Of a stretch of 48,532 nucleotides of DNA, positions 7,707 through 16,513 are shown in pieces. Below the pieces are notes generated by a model. The model searched no databases, was not told the DNA's origin, and was given only the letters and a program-made list of their open reading frames with translations. Within the stretch, counting starts at the first letter, position 1, and every line of letters starts with the position of its first letter. The stretch is from NCBI GenBank assembly GCA_021300195.1, contig JAJTIE010000033.1, forward strand, positions 1-48,532, given 5' to 3'. A program made the translations under genes and the position numbers. Origin of the DNA: Bacteroidota bacterium. Its GTDB lineage: Bacteria; Bacteroidota; Bacteroidia; J057; JAJTIE01.

Positions 7707-7747
7707 GCCCTGCTGCCGGTAGCGGCAGACACAGCAGGAATAGGGCC
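7706..7747 (+). other. Compound hairpin between the DUF952 and bacilliredoxin genes
   Basis: An outer 6-bp pairing GGCCCT/AGGGCC (7706-7711 with 7742-7747) encloses a perfect 6-bp hairpin CTGCCG-GTAG-CGGCAG (7713-7728). CCTGCTG (7709-7715) can alternatively pair with CAGCAGG (7732-7738), excluding the inner hairpin. No T-run follows, so it is not a canonical terminator; it may be an mRNA 3' structure or leader element. Confidence 0.4.
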
Positions 7748-7858
7748 CTCGTTTCGGAATGTTTTGTGCCAAAGAAGTGTTTGGCTCCTATACGTGCATA
7801 CCCCGCCGGCTTTAAGCACGGGGGATATTTCAGAACCAGAATACACGATTTATACACC

Positions 7859-8272
7859 ATGTATCCAGAACAACTTGTAACGCCCATGCGGGCCGAGCTT
7901 ACGAATCAGGGCTTTGACGAGCTGAAAACGCCAGAGGCTGTAGACCAATATCTGCAACAGAAGCAGGGCACCACGCTGGTGGTAGTAAACAGTGTGTGTG
8001 GCTGTGCCGCTGGGGCCGCCCGCCCGGGCGTGCTGCTATCGCTACAGGCAGATAAGAAACCACAAAACCTGGCTACCGTATTTGCAGGTGTGGACAAGGA
8101 AGCGGTAAACAAGGTACGGCAGCACCTGCTGCCCTATCCACCCAGCAGCCCCGCCATTGCCCTCTTCAAAGACGGGAAGCTGGTGCACCTGCTGGAGCGC
8201 CACCACATTGAGGGCCGGTCGGCAGACATGATAGCGGACAACCTGGCCCTGGCCTATCAGAATTTCTGCTAG
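7859..8272 (+). CDS. Bacilliredoxin, BrxA/BrxB (YphP/YqiW) family
   Basis: A 137-aa thioredoxin-fold protein with the family's NSVCGCAAGAARPGV segment (about 48-62) carrying the CGC active site, plus PPSSPAIALFKDGKLVHLLERHHIEG (about 101-126), here split only for description. In Firmicutes, BrxA/B remove bacillithiol from oxidised proteins; several Bacteroidota also make bacillithiol or carry these proteins, so de-bacillithiolation is likely but inferred. The ATG at 7859 gives the standard start; longer in-frame starts reach into the hairpin. The gene is convergent with murQ and shares a CTAG stop palindrome with it. Confidence 0.9.
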   Translation: MYPEQLVTPMRAELTNQGFDELKTPEAVDQYLQQKQGTTLVVVNSVCGCAAGAARPGVLLSLQADKKPQNLATVFAGVDKEAVNKVRQHLLPYPPSSPAIALFKDGKLVHLLERHHIEGRSADMIADNLALAYQNFC

Positions 8273-9075
8273 CCCCGGGCGGCTGCAATGGCTGCGCGTA
8301 CGCTACCATGTAGTAGCAGCAGGTGCTTTGCCTCGGCATAGGGCAGGCTGGTGGCTTCGGCCACATAGCAGGTACCGCGGTCTATCAGCTTCTCGTTGCT
8401 CAGCTTCATATCCACCATCCGGTTTCCCTGCACATGGCCCAGGCGGATCATCACCGCCGTGGTTAGCATATTCAGCACCAGTTTTTGGGCGGTGCCTGCC
8501 TTCAGGCGTGTGCTACCGGTTACAAACTCGGGGCCTACCACCACCTCTACGGGCGCATCGGCCCAGCCAGACACCTCGGCAGGATGGTTGCAGCTAATGC
8601 TGCCCGTGGCAATTCCGGCAGCCCGTGCTTGCTTCAGGGCGCCCAGTACGTAGGGCGTGGTACCGCTGGCAGTAATGCCCACTACAACGTCCTGGGGATT
8701 TGCGCCATGCTGCTGCAGGTCTTTCCAGCCCTGGCTCTGGTCGTCCTCTGCCCCCTCCTGCGCCAGGCGAATGGCCGCGTCGCCCCCGGCTATCAGGCCT
8801 ACTACCCTGCCCTGTGGTACGCCAAAGGTGGGCGGGCACTCGCTCGCATCCACCACACCCAGGCGGCCACTGGTGCCACTGCCCAGATAAAACAGGCGCC
8901 CGCCGGCCTGCATGCGGCTGTACACCAGGTTTACCAGTTGCTCTATCTGGGGCAGGGCCTGGGCCACCGCCAGGGGCACCGTTTGGTCCTCCTGGTTCAT
9001 CCAGTGTAGCAGGGTGCGCAGCTCCTGCTGCTCCAGGGCCTGGTAGGCACTATTTGCCTCGGTCTGCTTGCTCAT
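8269..9075 (-). CDS. murQ: N-acetylmuramic acid 6-phosphate etherase
   Basis: MurQ cleaves the lactyl ether of MurNAc-6-phosphate to give GlcNAc-6-phosphate and lactate, a cytoplasmic step of peptidoglycan recycling. The 268-aa SIS-domain protein shows LGSGTSGRLG (about 64-73), DASECPPTFG (76-85, the catalytic Glu of the family in SEC) and the EGAEDD segment (107-112, second active-site Glu). It is about 30 residues shorter than E. coli MurQ, mainly at the ends, as is common in Bacteroidota. The kinase gene lies 12 nt upstream in the same direction, so the two steps kinase-etherase are encoded together. Its stop overlaps the convergent bacilliredoxin stop. Confidence 0.95.
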   Translation of the reverse strand: MSKQTEANSAYQALEQQELRTLLHWMNQEDQTVPLAVAQALPQIEQLVNLVYSRMQAGGRLFYLGSGTSGRLGVVDASECPPTFGVPQGRVVGLIAGGDAAIRLAQEGAEDDQSQGWKDLQQHGANPQDVVVGITASGTTPYVLGALKQARAAGIATGSISCNHPAEVSGWADAPVEVVVGPEFVTGSTRLKAGTAQKLVLNMLTTAVMIRLGHVQGNRMVDMKLSNEKLIDRGTCYVAEATSLPYAEAKHLLLLHGSVRAAIAAARG

Positions 9076-9087
9076 ACCCGCTGGGGT

Positions 9088-9975
9088 TTATTTTATAAGG
9101 GGTGGGAAGGGATGAAGATGATGATACTGTAGCAGGCCAGGCATGGGCGAGGCCAGCACCTGGCCCGGCCTAAAGCCAGCCTGCTGCAGGCTAGTGCGCC
9201 AGAGGGCCTGAAAGTGAAAGCCCACACTACCCACCGTGTGTACGGGCAGGGTGTGCAGCGCTGCCGGATACTGCTGCAGGGTGTACCGGATGAAAGCACG
9301 AAAGGAAGCCTGCACCAGGGCCTGCACCTCGGCCTGCAGCTGGGGTACAGCCAGCTGGGCCAGCAAGAAGGGTGCATAGCTGGCCAAGGCAGTATTCAGC
9401 TTTGGGGCTGCATACAGGGCCTCGCGCTGGGCCATCAGTCCGTCGGGGTATGCCTGCATAAAGGCCTCCAGCAGGGCTGGGCTGGCCTCGCGCCGCAGCA
9501 GGTGCTGCAGCAGGCGTCGGCCCAGGTCTACCCCTCCGCCCTCGTCGCCCAGCACATAGCCGTGGCCGCCTATGGTTTGGCTGATTTCTTGCCCATCGTA
9601 GTAGCAGCTGTTGCTACCTGTACCGAGTATACACACCAGCGCAGGCTGGTGGCCTGCCAGGGCGCGGGCGGCACCCAGTATGTCGTGCCACACCTGCGCA
9701 GGGGCAGCTAGTAGCTCGCTCAGCAGAGCCTCCATCTGGCGGCACTGATGTGGCAGCGCAAAGGATGCTCCATAAAAGCTAATCCCTACGGGAGTAGGCT
9801 GCTGCTGGGCAGCGGGCAGGAGCTCCTCTACCAGCAGGCGGCGTATCTGTGCAAATGCCTGAATGCCTGGATTTATGCCCCCGGTACGTAGCACCGGGCC
9901 GGACGCTGCCGGCAGGTTCCCGGCTAGCCATGCCCAGTCGGTCTTTGTACCTCCACTATCGGCAATCAGCTGCAT
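9088..9975 (-). CDS. BadF/BadG-type sugar kinase, likely N-acetylmuramate/N-acetylglucosamine kinase
   Basis: A 295-aa ASKHA-fold kinase with the phosphate-1 motif DSGGTKTDW (6-14), phosphate-2-like ILGTGSNSCYYDG (116-128) and GDEGGGVDLGRR (143-154). This is the BadF/BadG/BcrA/BcrD ATPase family that includes GlcNAc kinase and MurNAc/GlcNAc kinase MurK. The gene is 12 nt upstream of murQ, whose substrate is MurNAc-6-phosphate, so MurNAc phosphorylation is the simplest role; the exact sugar is inferred from context. The ATG at 9975 directly precedes the conserved N-terminal strand. The 123-nt gap to asd (9976-10098) shows no clear element. Confidence 0.85.
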   Translation of the reverse strand: MQLIADSGGTKTDWAWLAGNLPAASGPVLRTGGINPGIQAFAQIRRLLVEELLPAAQQQPTPVGISFYGASFALPHQCRQMEALLSELLAAPAQVWHDILGAARALAGHQPALVCILGTGSNSCYYDGQEISQTIGGHGYVLGDEGGGVDLGRRLLQHLLRREASPALLEAFMQAYPDGLMAQREALYAAPKLNTALASYAPFLLAQLAVPQLQAEVQALVQASFRAFIRYTLQQYPAALHTLPVHTVGSVGFHFQALWRTSLQQAGFRPGQVLASPMPGLLQYHHLHPFPPLIK

Positions 9976-10098
9976 TTCTTCTTTTTCGATAGGCCAAACT
10001 CAGTATGGGCGGTAGCAGGCGCAGTTCTTGCTTGGCCCGTCTTATCGTTTCTCACCTGAATGGTAAGGAAGCTGGGAGAGCAAGCCACCTGCCCTCAC

Positions 10099-11085
10099 CT
10101 AGACCCTGGCCGCTACCAGCAGCTGGGCAATCTGCACGGCATTGGTAGCCGCACCCTTGCGCAGGTTGTCTGCTACTATCCAGAGGTTCAGCGTGTTGGG
10201 TTGGCTCTCGTCCAGGCGAATTCGGCCTACAAACACCTCGTTTTTGCCTCGGCTATACAGGGGCATGGGGTATTGCTGCCTGGCGGGGTCGTCCTGCACT
10301 ACCAGTCCGGGCTGGAGGCCCAGTAGGGCACGCACCTCATCCAGGCTCCCGATAGGTTTTTGTAGCTCCACGTTCACGCTCTCGCTGTGCCCACCCACTA
10401 CGGGCACGCGCACAGCGGTAGCGGTAATGGCCAAGCTGTCATCGCCCAGGATTTTTCGGGTTTCATGTACCAGCTTCATCTCTTCGCGGGTGTAACCATT
10501 ATCCAGGAACACGTCGCAGTGTGGCAGGCAGTTCAGGTCTATTTTGTGTGGATACACGGTTTCTGCCTCCAGTCCTTCCCGCTCGCGCATCATCTGGTCT
10601 ACGGCTTTCTTGCCGGTTCCGGTTACACTCTGGTAGGTACTGATCACCAGGCGCCTGATTCCGTATGCCCGGTGGAGGGGTGCCAGGGCCACTACCATCT
10701 GGATGGTAGAGCAGTTAGGGTTCGCTATGATCTTGCTGCCATTCAGGTGTGCGGCGTTCACCTCTGGCACCACCAGGGGCACCTGTGGATCCATGCGCCA
10801 GGCAGAGCTGTTGTCTATCACCGTAGTTCCCAGCTCGGCAAAGCGGGGGGCATAGGCACGGCTGGTGTCTCCGCCGGCTGAAAACAGGGCGATGTCTGGC
10901 CGCTCTGCCAGGGCCTGCTCCATGCTGCGTACTACATGCTCCTTCCCACCAAAGAAGACAGCCTTGCCCGCCGATCGCTCTGAAGCAACCGGGATAAACT
11001 GCGTAACTGGAAATGCCAGCTCACTCAGTACCTCTATCATCTGCTGGCCTACCAGGCCTGTTGCACCCACTACGGCTACTTTCAT
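10099..11085 (-). CDS. asd: Aspartate-semialdehyde dehydrogenase
   Basis: Asd reduces aspartyl-4-phosphate to aspartate-semialdehyde with NADPH, the branch point to lysine/diaminopimelate, threonine and methionine. The 328-aa product has the nucleotide-binding GATGLVGQ (7-14), the catalytic cysteine in NPNCSTIQ (Cys125), GTGKKA (157-162) and the active-site histidine in VPVVGGHSE (His233). Length and motifs are normal for the family. It stands alone with its own promoter box (11120-11127), giving a leader of about 28 nt. Confidence 0.97.
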   Translation of the reverse strand: MKVAVVGATGLVGQQMIEVLSELAFPVTQFIPVASERSAGKAVFFGGKEHVVRSMEQALAERPDIALFSAGGDTSRAYAPRFAELGTTVIDNSSAWRMDPQVPLVVPEVNAAHLNGSKIIANPNCSTIQMVVALAPLHRAYGIRRLVISTYQSVTGTGKKAVDQMMREREGLEAETVYPHKIDLNCLPHCDVFLDNGYTREEMKLVHETRKILGDDSLAITATAVRVPVVGGHSESVNVELQKPIGSLDEVRALLGLQPGLVVQDDPARQQYPMPLYSRGKNEVFVGRIRLDESQPNTLNLWIVADNLRKGAATNAVQIAQLLVAARV

Positions 11086-11119
11086 GTCTCCAGAATTTGG
11101 AATCCCCGTTTTTGTTCTG

Positions 11120-11127
11120 CAAAGGTA
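11120..11127 (-). promoter_or_regulatory. TAnnTTTG -7 element for asd
   Basis: The minus strand reads TACCTTTGCAG, 34 nt upstream of the asd ATG. No TTG is present at the expected -33 distance. Confidence 0.6.
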
Positions 11128-11208
11128 CGAAAAAAATTCGCCCCTCCGTAGATGATACGGGCGTGTGCCCAGGCAGCTTCTTTCATCCGGGGCAGGGCAG
11201 CCACACGC

Positions 11209-13131
11209 CTAGGTGCTGGCCTTGTGCAGCGCAACAAGTTTTTCTACGATCGTGGGGTCCAGCAGGGTACTGGTGTCGCCCAGCCGTTCGGTTTCTCCGG
11301 CGGCAATGAGGCGCAAGATGCGGCGCATAATCTTTCCGCTGCGGGTTTTGGGCAGGCCGGGCACCAGCAGGATTCGGTCGGGCCGCGCTATGGGGCCAAT
11401 CTGGCGCACCACTAGGTCGAGTATCTCGGCGCATAGCTGGTCCGGGTCGGTTGTGTAGCCGGGCATCGGGATCGCGTAGGCAAAGATTCCCTGCCCCTTT
11501 ATGGGGTGCGGATAGTCTGTAACGGCTGCCTCCACCACATCTGGGTGCTGGTCTATGGCATCTTCCACCTCTGCCGTGCCTATGCGGTGTCCGCTCACGT
11601 TTATCACGTCGTCTACCCTGCCCAGTATGCGGTAGTGGCCCACCTCATCTCGCTTGGCACCATCGCCGGTAAAGTACATACCCGGATAGGCCTGCAGGTA
11701 TGTCTGCTGGTAGCGGGCATGGTCTCCCCAGGTGGTGCGGGCCACACTAGGCCAGGGTCGGCGTATGCACAGGTTGCCCTCTATGGCCTGCCCAGGTGTC
11801 CAGGGTATCTCCTTCCCCTCGGCATCCATCAGCACTGGCTCTATACCGGGCAGGGGGTAAGCGGCATAGGTAGGCTTGGCCGCCGGCTCTCCGGCTATAG
11901 GTGTCAGCATAACGGCACCCGTCTCTGTTTGCCACCAGGTGTCTACCACAGGGCAGCGGCCACCGCCTATCTGGTGGTAGTACCATTCCCAGGCCTCCTG
12001 GTTAATAGGCTCGCCCACGGTGCCGAGTACGCGCAGCGAGCTTAGGTCTCTCCCTCGCAGGGGCTCGTCTCCATAGGCCATTAGGGCGCGAATGGCCGTA
12101 GGTGCAGTATAGAACAGGGTAACACGATGCTGATCCACCACCTCCCAAAATCGGCCCGGGTTGGGCCAGGTGGGTATCCCCTCAAACATCAAGAGGCTTG
12201 TTCCGTTCAGTAGGGGGCCGTACACCAGATAGGTGTGTCCGGTAATCCAGCCCACATCTGCGGTGCACCAGAATAGGTCGCCCCCCTGAACCTGAAATAC
12301 ATTGGCAAAACTATGGCCCGCATTCACCATATAGCCTGCGGTGGTGTGCAGTATGCCCTTGGGCTTGCCGGTGCTGCCGCTGGTGTACAGGATAAAGAGC
12401 GGGGCTTCGGCATCCATGGCGCGGGGCGCCACGGTAGCATCGGCAGGCACAGTAGCTAGCTGGCTGTGGTACCATAGGTCGCGCCCTGCGGCCATGCGCA
12501 CCGGTGCTGCCGTGCGCTGTAGCACCAGGCAGTGGGCCACACCCGGGCTTTGGGCCAAAGCCTCGTCTGCAATCGCCTTTAGCGATACTTCCTTCTCCCC
12601 TCGGTAGGCGCCATCGGCTGTAATCAGCAGTTTGCAGCCGGCATCCTGCAGCCTGTCTGCCAGTGCCTGCGCGCTGAAGCCACCAAAAACCACGGAATGC
12701 ACTGCCCCAATGCGTGCACAGGCCAGCATGGCGTAGGCCGCCTCGGGCACCATAGGCAGGTAGATGCATACGCGGTCTCCGGGCTGTATGCCCAGCCCGA
12801 GCAGTACTTGGGCCAGGCGGTTCACCTCTGCATACAGCTGGGAAAAGCTAATGCGGCGAACTGGCTCGGCAGGGTCATTGGGTTGCCACAAGATAGCCGT
12901 CTGATCTGCCCGCTCCGGCAAATGCCGGTCGATACAATTGGCAGCTACATTCGTCTTGCCCCCGGCAAACCAGCACGGGTCTGCGGTGGCAAAGCTGCCC
13001 GAGCACACCTGCTGCCAGGGCTGCTGCCAGGTATACCTGGCGGCCACCTCGGCCCAGTAGCCATCCGGATCGGCCTGCGCCCGGGCGTAAGCTGCCTGGT
13101 AGTCAGAAAAAGTAAAAATACTGCGGTGCAT
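11209..13131 (-). CDS. acs: Acetate-CoA ligase (acetyl-CoA synthetase)
   Basis: AMP-forming acetyl-CoA synthetase, activating acetate through acetyl-AMP. The 640-aa protein shows the A3 motif YTSGSTGKPKG (249-259), GWITGHTYLVYGPL, the A5 motif WWQTETG (about 404-410), A7/A8 FTGDGAKRDEVGHYRILGR then DDVINVSGHRIGTAEVE, and the A10 lysine in KTRSGKIMRR near residue 600. That lysine is the site that protein acetylation silences in known Acs enzymes. It is a single-gene unit; a near-consensus promoter box TATCTTTA lies about 20-27 nt upstream (one mismatch). The gene is divergent from the polysaccharide export gene. Confidence 0.97.
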   Translation of the reverse strand: MHRSIFTFSDYQAAYARAQADPDGYWAEVAARYTWQQPWQQVCSGSFATADPCWFAGGKTNVAANCIDRHLPERADQTAILWQPNDPAEPVRRISFSQLYAEVNRLAQVLLGLGIQPGDRVCIYLPMVPEAAYAMLACARIGAVHSVVFGGFSAQALADRLQDAGCKLLITADGAYRGEKEVSLKAIADEALAQSPGVAHCLVLQRTAAPVRMAAGRDLWYHSQLATVPADATVAPRAMDAEAPLFILYTSGSTGKPKGILHTTAGYMVNAGHSFANVFQVQGGDLFWCTADVGWITGHTYLVYGPLLNGTSLLMFEGIPTWPNPGRFWEVVDQHRVTLFYTAPTAIRALMAYGDEPLRGRDLSSLRVLGTVGEPINQEAWEWYYHQIGGGRCPVVDTWWQTETGAVMLTPIAGEPAAKPTYAAYPLPGIEPVLMDAEGKEIPWTPGQAIEGNLCIRRPWPSVARTTWGDHARYQQTYLQAYPGMYFTGDGAKRDEVGHYRILGRVDDVINVSGHRIGTAEVEDAIDQHPDVVEAAVTDYPHPIKGQGIFAYAIPMPGYTTDPDQLCAEILDLVVRQIGPIARPDRILLVPGLPKTRSGKIMRRILRLIAAGETERLGDTSTLLDPTIVEKLVALHKAST

Positions 13132-13220
13132 AGGCGAATAGCTAGGCCAATAAAGATAAAATGTTGTACTTGATGCCGAAAATATAAGTGAAAGAGGTCA
13201 TCGAAAGTGTGCCGGATTCC

Positions 13221-13228
13221 TAAATTTG
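13221..13228 (+). promoter_or_regulatory. TAnnTTTG -7 element for the polysaccharide export operon
   Basis: The plus strand reads TAAATTTGCG, 28 nt before the TTG start of the export lipoprotein gene. No clear -33 TTG is visible. Confidence 0.55.
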
Positions 13229-13256
13229 CGACAATACGTCTTTAGCCATCATTATT

Positions 13257-14087
13257 TTGTTTAGAAGTCATAGCCTGCTCAAGGCTCTTCTCCTGGGTTT
13301 TTGCGTACTGTGCAGCGTAGGCTGCCAGCGCAAGGTGCAGCTTTTTAGGGGAGACTATGAGCAGTATTACCGGGAACAGAAACGGGTGGACCGCAAGGCT
13401 GCTGTTGTAACCCTGCGTCCCTATCCAGTAGATATGCTTAGCTACCGCCACCGGATCCGGGTGGGAGATGAGCTAACGCTAAGAATATACAACCTGCCCA
13501 CCGTGCTAGAGACTGGCATCAAGCTGGCCGAAGAGCCCGCTGGCTTCAAAGCAAATGTGGACGTGCATGGCTATGTGTACTTCCCGCTGCTGCCCAGGCT
13601 GTATGCAAAAGGGCTGCTGACCGAGGAGGTGGAGGAACTGGCGGTAAACGAGCTGGCCAAGCTTTACAAAGATCCGCTGCTGAGCGTACGCCTGAGCAAC
13701 CTGCGGGCCTATGTGTTTGGCGCTAGTGGGGGCCGAGGTGTCGTGCAACAAGTGGTGACTACCGGTTCCGGCACATTCATACAGATGGAGCAGGAGGAAG
13801 AGAGCCTCGTGAGCATCCTCAGCAAGGCGGGCGGCATATCCAATACGGCCAATATCGCCAAGGTGAAAATCATCCGAAACTACCAGTCCGACAGCCTGCA
13901 AATTATCTGGGTAGACCTCCGGAATCCGGATGTACTGAATGATCCCATGCTTAACATTCGCTCTGAAGACATTGTTTATATGGAATCCAGAGGACTTCCG
14001 CTGTTCCTTACCGAGCTGAATCCCTACCTAACCTTCATCAATGTTGGACTAAGCCTCTTCCTGGTGTACCAGGCGGCAATCCGATAA
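13257..14087 (+). CDS. Polysaccharide export outer-membrane lipoprotein (Wza/Poly_export family)
   Basis: A 276-aa protein with a type II signal peptide (hydrophobic about 8-18, lipobox SVGC), the polysaccharide export domain beginning at RVGDELTLRIYNLPTV (about 64-79), an SLBB-like region and a C-terminal hydrophobic segment (about 255-272), as in Bacteroidota Wza homologues. It would form the outer-membrane channel for capsule or exopolysaccharide. The start is TTG at 13257: no ATG or GTG occurs before the lipoprotein signal and the next ATG (residue 60) would remove it. The kinase gene follows after 5 nt, and the two are surely cotranscribed. Confidence 0.9.
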   Translation: MFRSHSLLKALLLGFCVLCSVGCQRKVQLFRGDYEQYYREQKRVDRKAAVVTLRPYPVDMLSYRHRIRVGDELTLRIYNLPTVLETGIKLAEEPAGFKANVDVHGYVYFPLLPRLYAKGLLTEEVEELAVNELAKLYKDPLLSVRLSNLRAYVFGASGGRGVVQQVVTTGSGTFIQMEQEEESLVSILSKAGGISNTANIAKVKIIRNYQSDSLQIIWVDLRNPDVLNDPMLNIRSEDIVYMESRGLPLFLTELNPYLTFINVGLSLFLVYQAAIR

Positions 14088-14092
14088 GCACC

Positions 14093-16486
14093 ATGGCACA
14101 GCTGGACCGTAGAATAGACGAATATCTGGGCAAACGCATACTGGGCGTATTCCTGCGAAAACGGTGGCTGATACTGGGATGCACGCTCGCCTGTTTTCTG
14201 GCAGCCAACCTATACCTGCGGTATGTCAAAACACTATACAAGGTGCATGGAACCCTGCGGATAGACATAGGTGTAAACCAGAGCTTCCAGTTGGGCCTGG
14301 AACAAGGCGACCCTTTACAAAAGAGCCTTACCGAGGTAGGCATTATAACCAGCATAGAACATATCCGCAAGGTGGTACAGACGCTCGGGCTGAATGTGGT
14401 GTATGAGCAAAAGGGACGGGTTAAGTCTTCGGTCATCTTTGGCAGCGTTCCATTTCGGCTACATTACGCAAACGAGCACTTCTCCCTCTATGGACAACGC
14501 TTCTCGCTAACTACGCTGGCAGGGAATCGGTATCGAATAAGACTGGGTCAAGACGACCAACAGGAACAGGAGGCCCGTTTTGGCGAAACCATCACACTGG
14601 GGGGCGAACAGCTGAAACTGGAACAGACACGAAGCACACTAACGGACCAGGAGTTTGAGTTTTATGTGCTGGATACAAACACCATGATTCAGCAGATAAA
14701 GGAAAACCTGAGTGTACTACCCGCCGGGTCGGAGGAGATATTCGACCTGTTTTACGTGGACGAAAGCACGGATCGAGGCAAGGCAATTCTGGATGAACTT
14801 ATCCAGATTTATCTCAAGTCGGAACGCAAGAACAAGGAAAAAAGCTACATCCAGCAGATAGCCTACATCCAGGGCTTTCAGCAAACACTTCAGGACTCCA
14901 TTAAGCAGGCACGCCTCTTGCTGGAACAATATGAGCTGAAAGCCGAAATCCCCATTCTGCTGGGCCTGCAAAACACCACGGTGCAGACATATGGAAGTAG
15001 TGAGCAGCAAATAAAAAACCTGGGTCCGCAGCTGGCCACCCTCCGCCAGCTGAATGCCTACCTGATAGGCCTGCAGGGTAAGCTAGCGGATCCGGACTTA
15101 AGTCTCTCTTTCAGTAACTACCCGCTGAACATAGAACCCATCAACGCCCTTTATCAGAAAATGTCTGAACTGGTGGCTGAGCGCAAGGCACTGCTAAGCC
15201 AGGTAAGCTCCCGCAGCTACACCATTGTCAAGCGCGACCGTGAGCTCGCCCAACTATACAGCAATCTTCGAAATCTTGTACTCAAAGAGATTGGCCTAAG
15301 TGAAAAGGAGCAGGCAAAGATGCAGGCCGAGAACAGCCAAAGCAAGACACGTATTTACAGCCTGCCTGCCAAAGAGCGTACACAAAAGGAACTGCAAGAA
15401 AACTATGTCGATCTGGAGCAAAAGCTTCGCGAATTTGAAAAACTGGTTTTCGACCTGAATGTAGCTAAAGCAGCCATTACCTCAAATTCAGAGATCATCC
15501 GTCAGCCAAGTCCAGAGCCATTCCCTATTTCGCCAAAGCGAAACATCCTGCTGTATGGCAGCTTGATTCTGGGTTTTTTTGGCTCTATTTCAGTTATCCT
15601 GGTCATAGAAGCAACCAAAGAGAAACTCTCCTACCGCTCCGAGCTGGAGGCCAAGACTAGTGTGCCCATCATTGGGGAAGTAGCCCGCTCTCGCACCCGA
15701 GAGCCTGCAGATATAGTCCACGTGCTGATGCACCCCAAGTCATCGGTTACGGAATCCTTCCGTTCACTGAGGAGTAACATCCGGTTTCTGCTGAACGAAG
15801 ACAAGAGCGCCACCATTGCATTCACCAGCACCGTAAGTGGGGAGGGCAAGAGCTATTCCTCCATCAATTTTGCCGCCATCCTGTCTTTGCTGGACCGGTC
15901 GGTGGTATTGGTAGATGTAGACCTGCGAAAACCACGATTACACAAAACTTTTAAGACGAGGAACGATTCTGGATTAACCAGTTATCTAATCAATCAGGAC
16001 GACCTGGATGACATCATCCAATCTTCCGGCTTTCAAAATCTCGACTTCATTGCGGCTGGCCCCATCCCCCCAAATCCAGCGGAGCTGATTAATAGCAAAC
16101 GCTTCAACCAGCTCATTTCCGAGCTTAAGGAGCGATACGACTACGTAGTAATGGACACCTCGCCCGTAGGCATGGTAACCGATGCGCTGCCTATTATCAA
16201 GTCAAGCGACATCTGCATGTACCTGTTTCGGGCGGACTACAGCCGCAAGCTGTTTCTCAAATACATCGAGCGAATTATCGAAGAGAATCGCTACCCAAAA
16301 ATCTATGTGGTATTTAACTGCGTGAATCCATCCATACAGAAGTATGGCTATAGCTATAGCTACGGGTATGGAAAAACCTATGGCTACGGATCGGAAGCGG
16401 ACAAAGAAGGGCTGGCCAGTTATATTGTGGATCCGGAGGAACCTGGCAGCAAGTGGCGTCGCTTTCTGAACCGTTGGTTTACCTGA
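14093..16486 (+). CDS. Wzc-like polysaccharide co-polymerase and tyrosine autokinase
   Basis: A 797-aa inner-membrane protein with an N-terminal Wzz domain between two membrane helices (about 22-43 and 483-505), a long coiled-coil periplasmic part, and a C-terminal cytoplasmic BY-kinase domain. The kinase has Walker A STVSGEGKSYSS (about 579-590), Walker A' VVLVDVDLRKPR (604-615) and Walker B YVVMDTSP (about 684-691). It ends in a tyrosine cluster (about 748-766, YGYSYSYGYGKTYGYG), the autophosphorylation tail typical of Wzc. Cycles of phosphorylation control export and chain length of polysaccharide together with the upstream Wza-type channel. No glycosyltransferase or flippase genes follow in this window. 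Confidence 0.93.
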   Translation: MAQLDRRIDEYLGKRILGVFLRKRWLILGCTLACFLAANLYLRYVKTLYKVHGTLRIDIGVNQSFQLGLEQGDPLQKSLTEVGIITSIEHIRKVVQTLGLNVVYEQKGRVKSSVIFGSVPFRLHYANEHFSLYGQRFSLTTLAGNRYRIRLGQDDQQEQEARFGETITLGGEQLKLEQTRSTLTDQEFEFYVLDTNTMIQQIKENLSVLPAGSEEIFDLFYVDESTDRGKAILDELIQIYLKSERKNKEKSYIQQIAYIQGFQQTLQDSIKQARLLLEQYELKAEIPILLGLQNTTVQTYGSSEQQIKNLGPQLATLRQLNAYLIGLQGKLADPDLSLSFSNYPLNIEPINALYQKMSELVAERKALLSQVSSRSYTIVKRDRELAQLYSNLRNLVLKEIGLSEKEQAKMQAENSQSKTRIYSLPAKERTQKELQENYVDLEQKLREFEKLVFDLNVAKAAITSNSEIIRQPSPEPFPISPKRNILLYGSLILGFFGSISVILVIEATKEKLSYRSELEAKTSVPIIGEVARSRTREPADIVHVLMHPKSSVTESFRSLRSNIRFLLNEDKSATIAFTSTVSGEGKSYSSINFAAILSLLDRSVVLVDVDLRKPRLHKTFKTRNDSGLTSYLINQDDLDDIIQSSGFQNLDFIAAGPIPPNPAELINSKRFNQLISELKERYDYVVMDTSPVGMVTDALPIIKSSDICMYLFRADYSRKLFLKYIERIIEENRYPKIYVVFNCVNPSIQKYGYSYSYGYGKTYGYGSEADKEGLASYIVDPEEPGSKWRRFLNRWFT

Positions 16487-16513
16487 CGCACACCCTATTT
16501 ACACGCCTTACCT

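Noticed and set aside
8485-9009. 174-aa plus-strand ORF antisense to murQ
   Set aside because: It is a shadow frame of murQ, with Gly/Ala/Gln-rich low-complexity translation.
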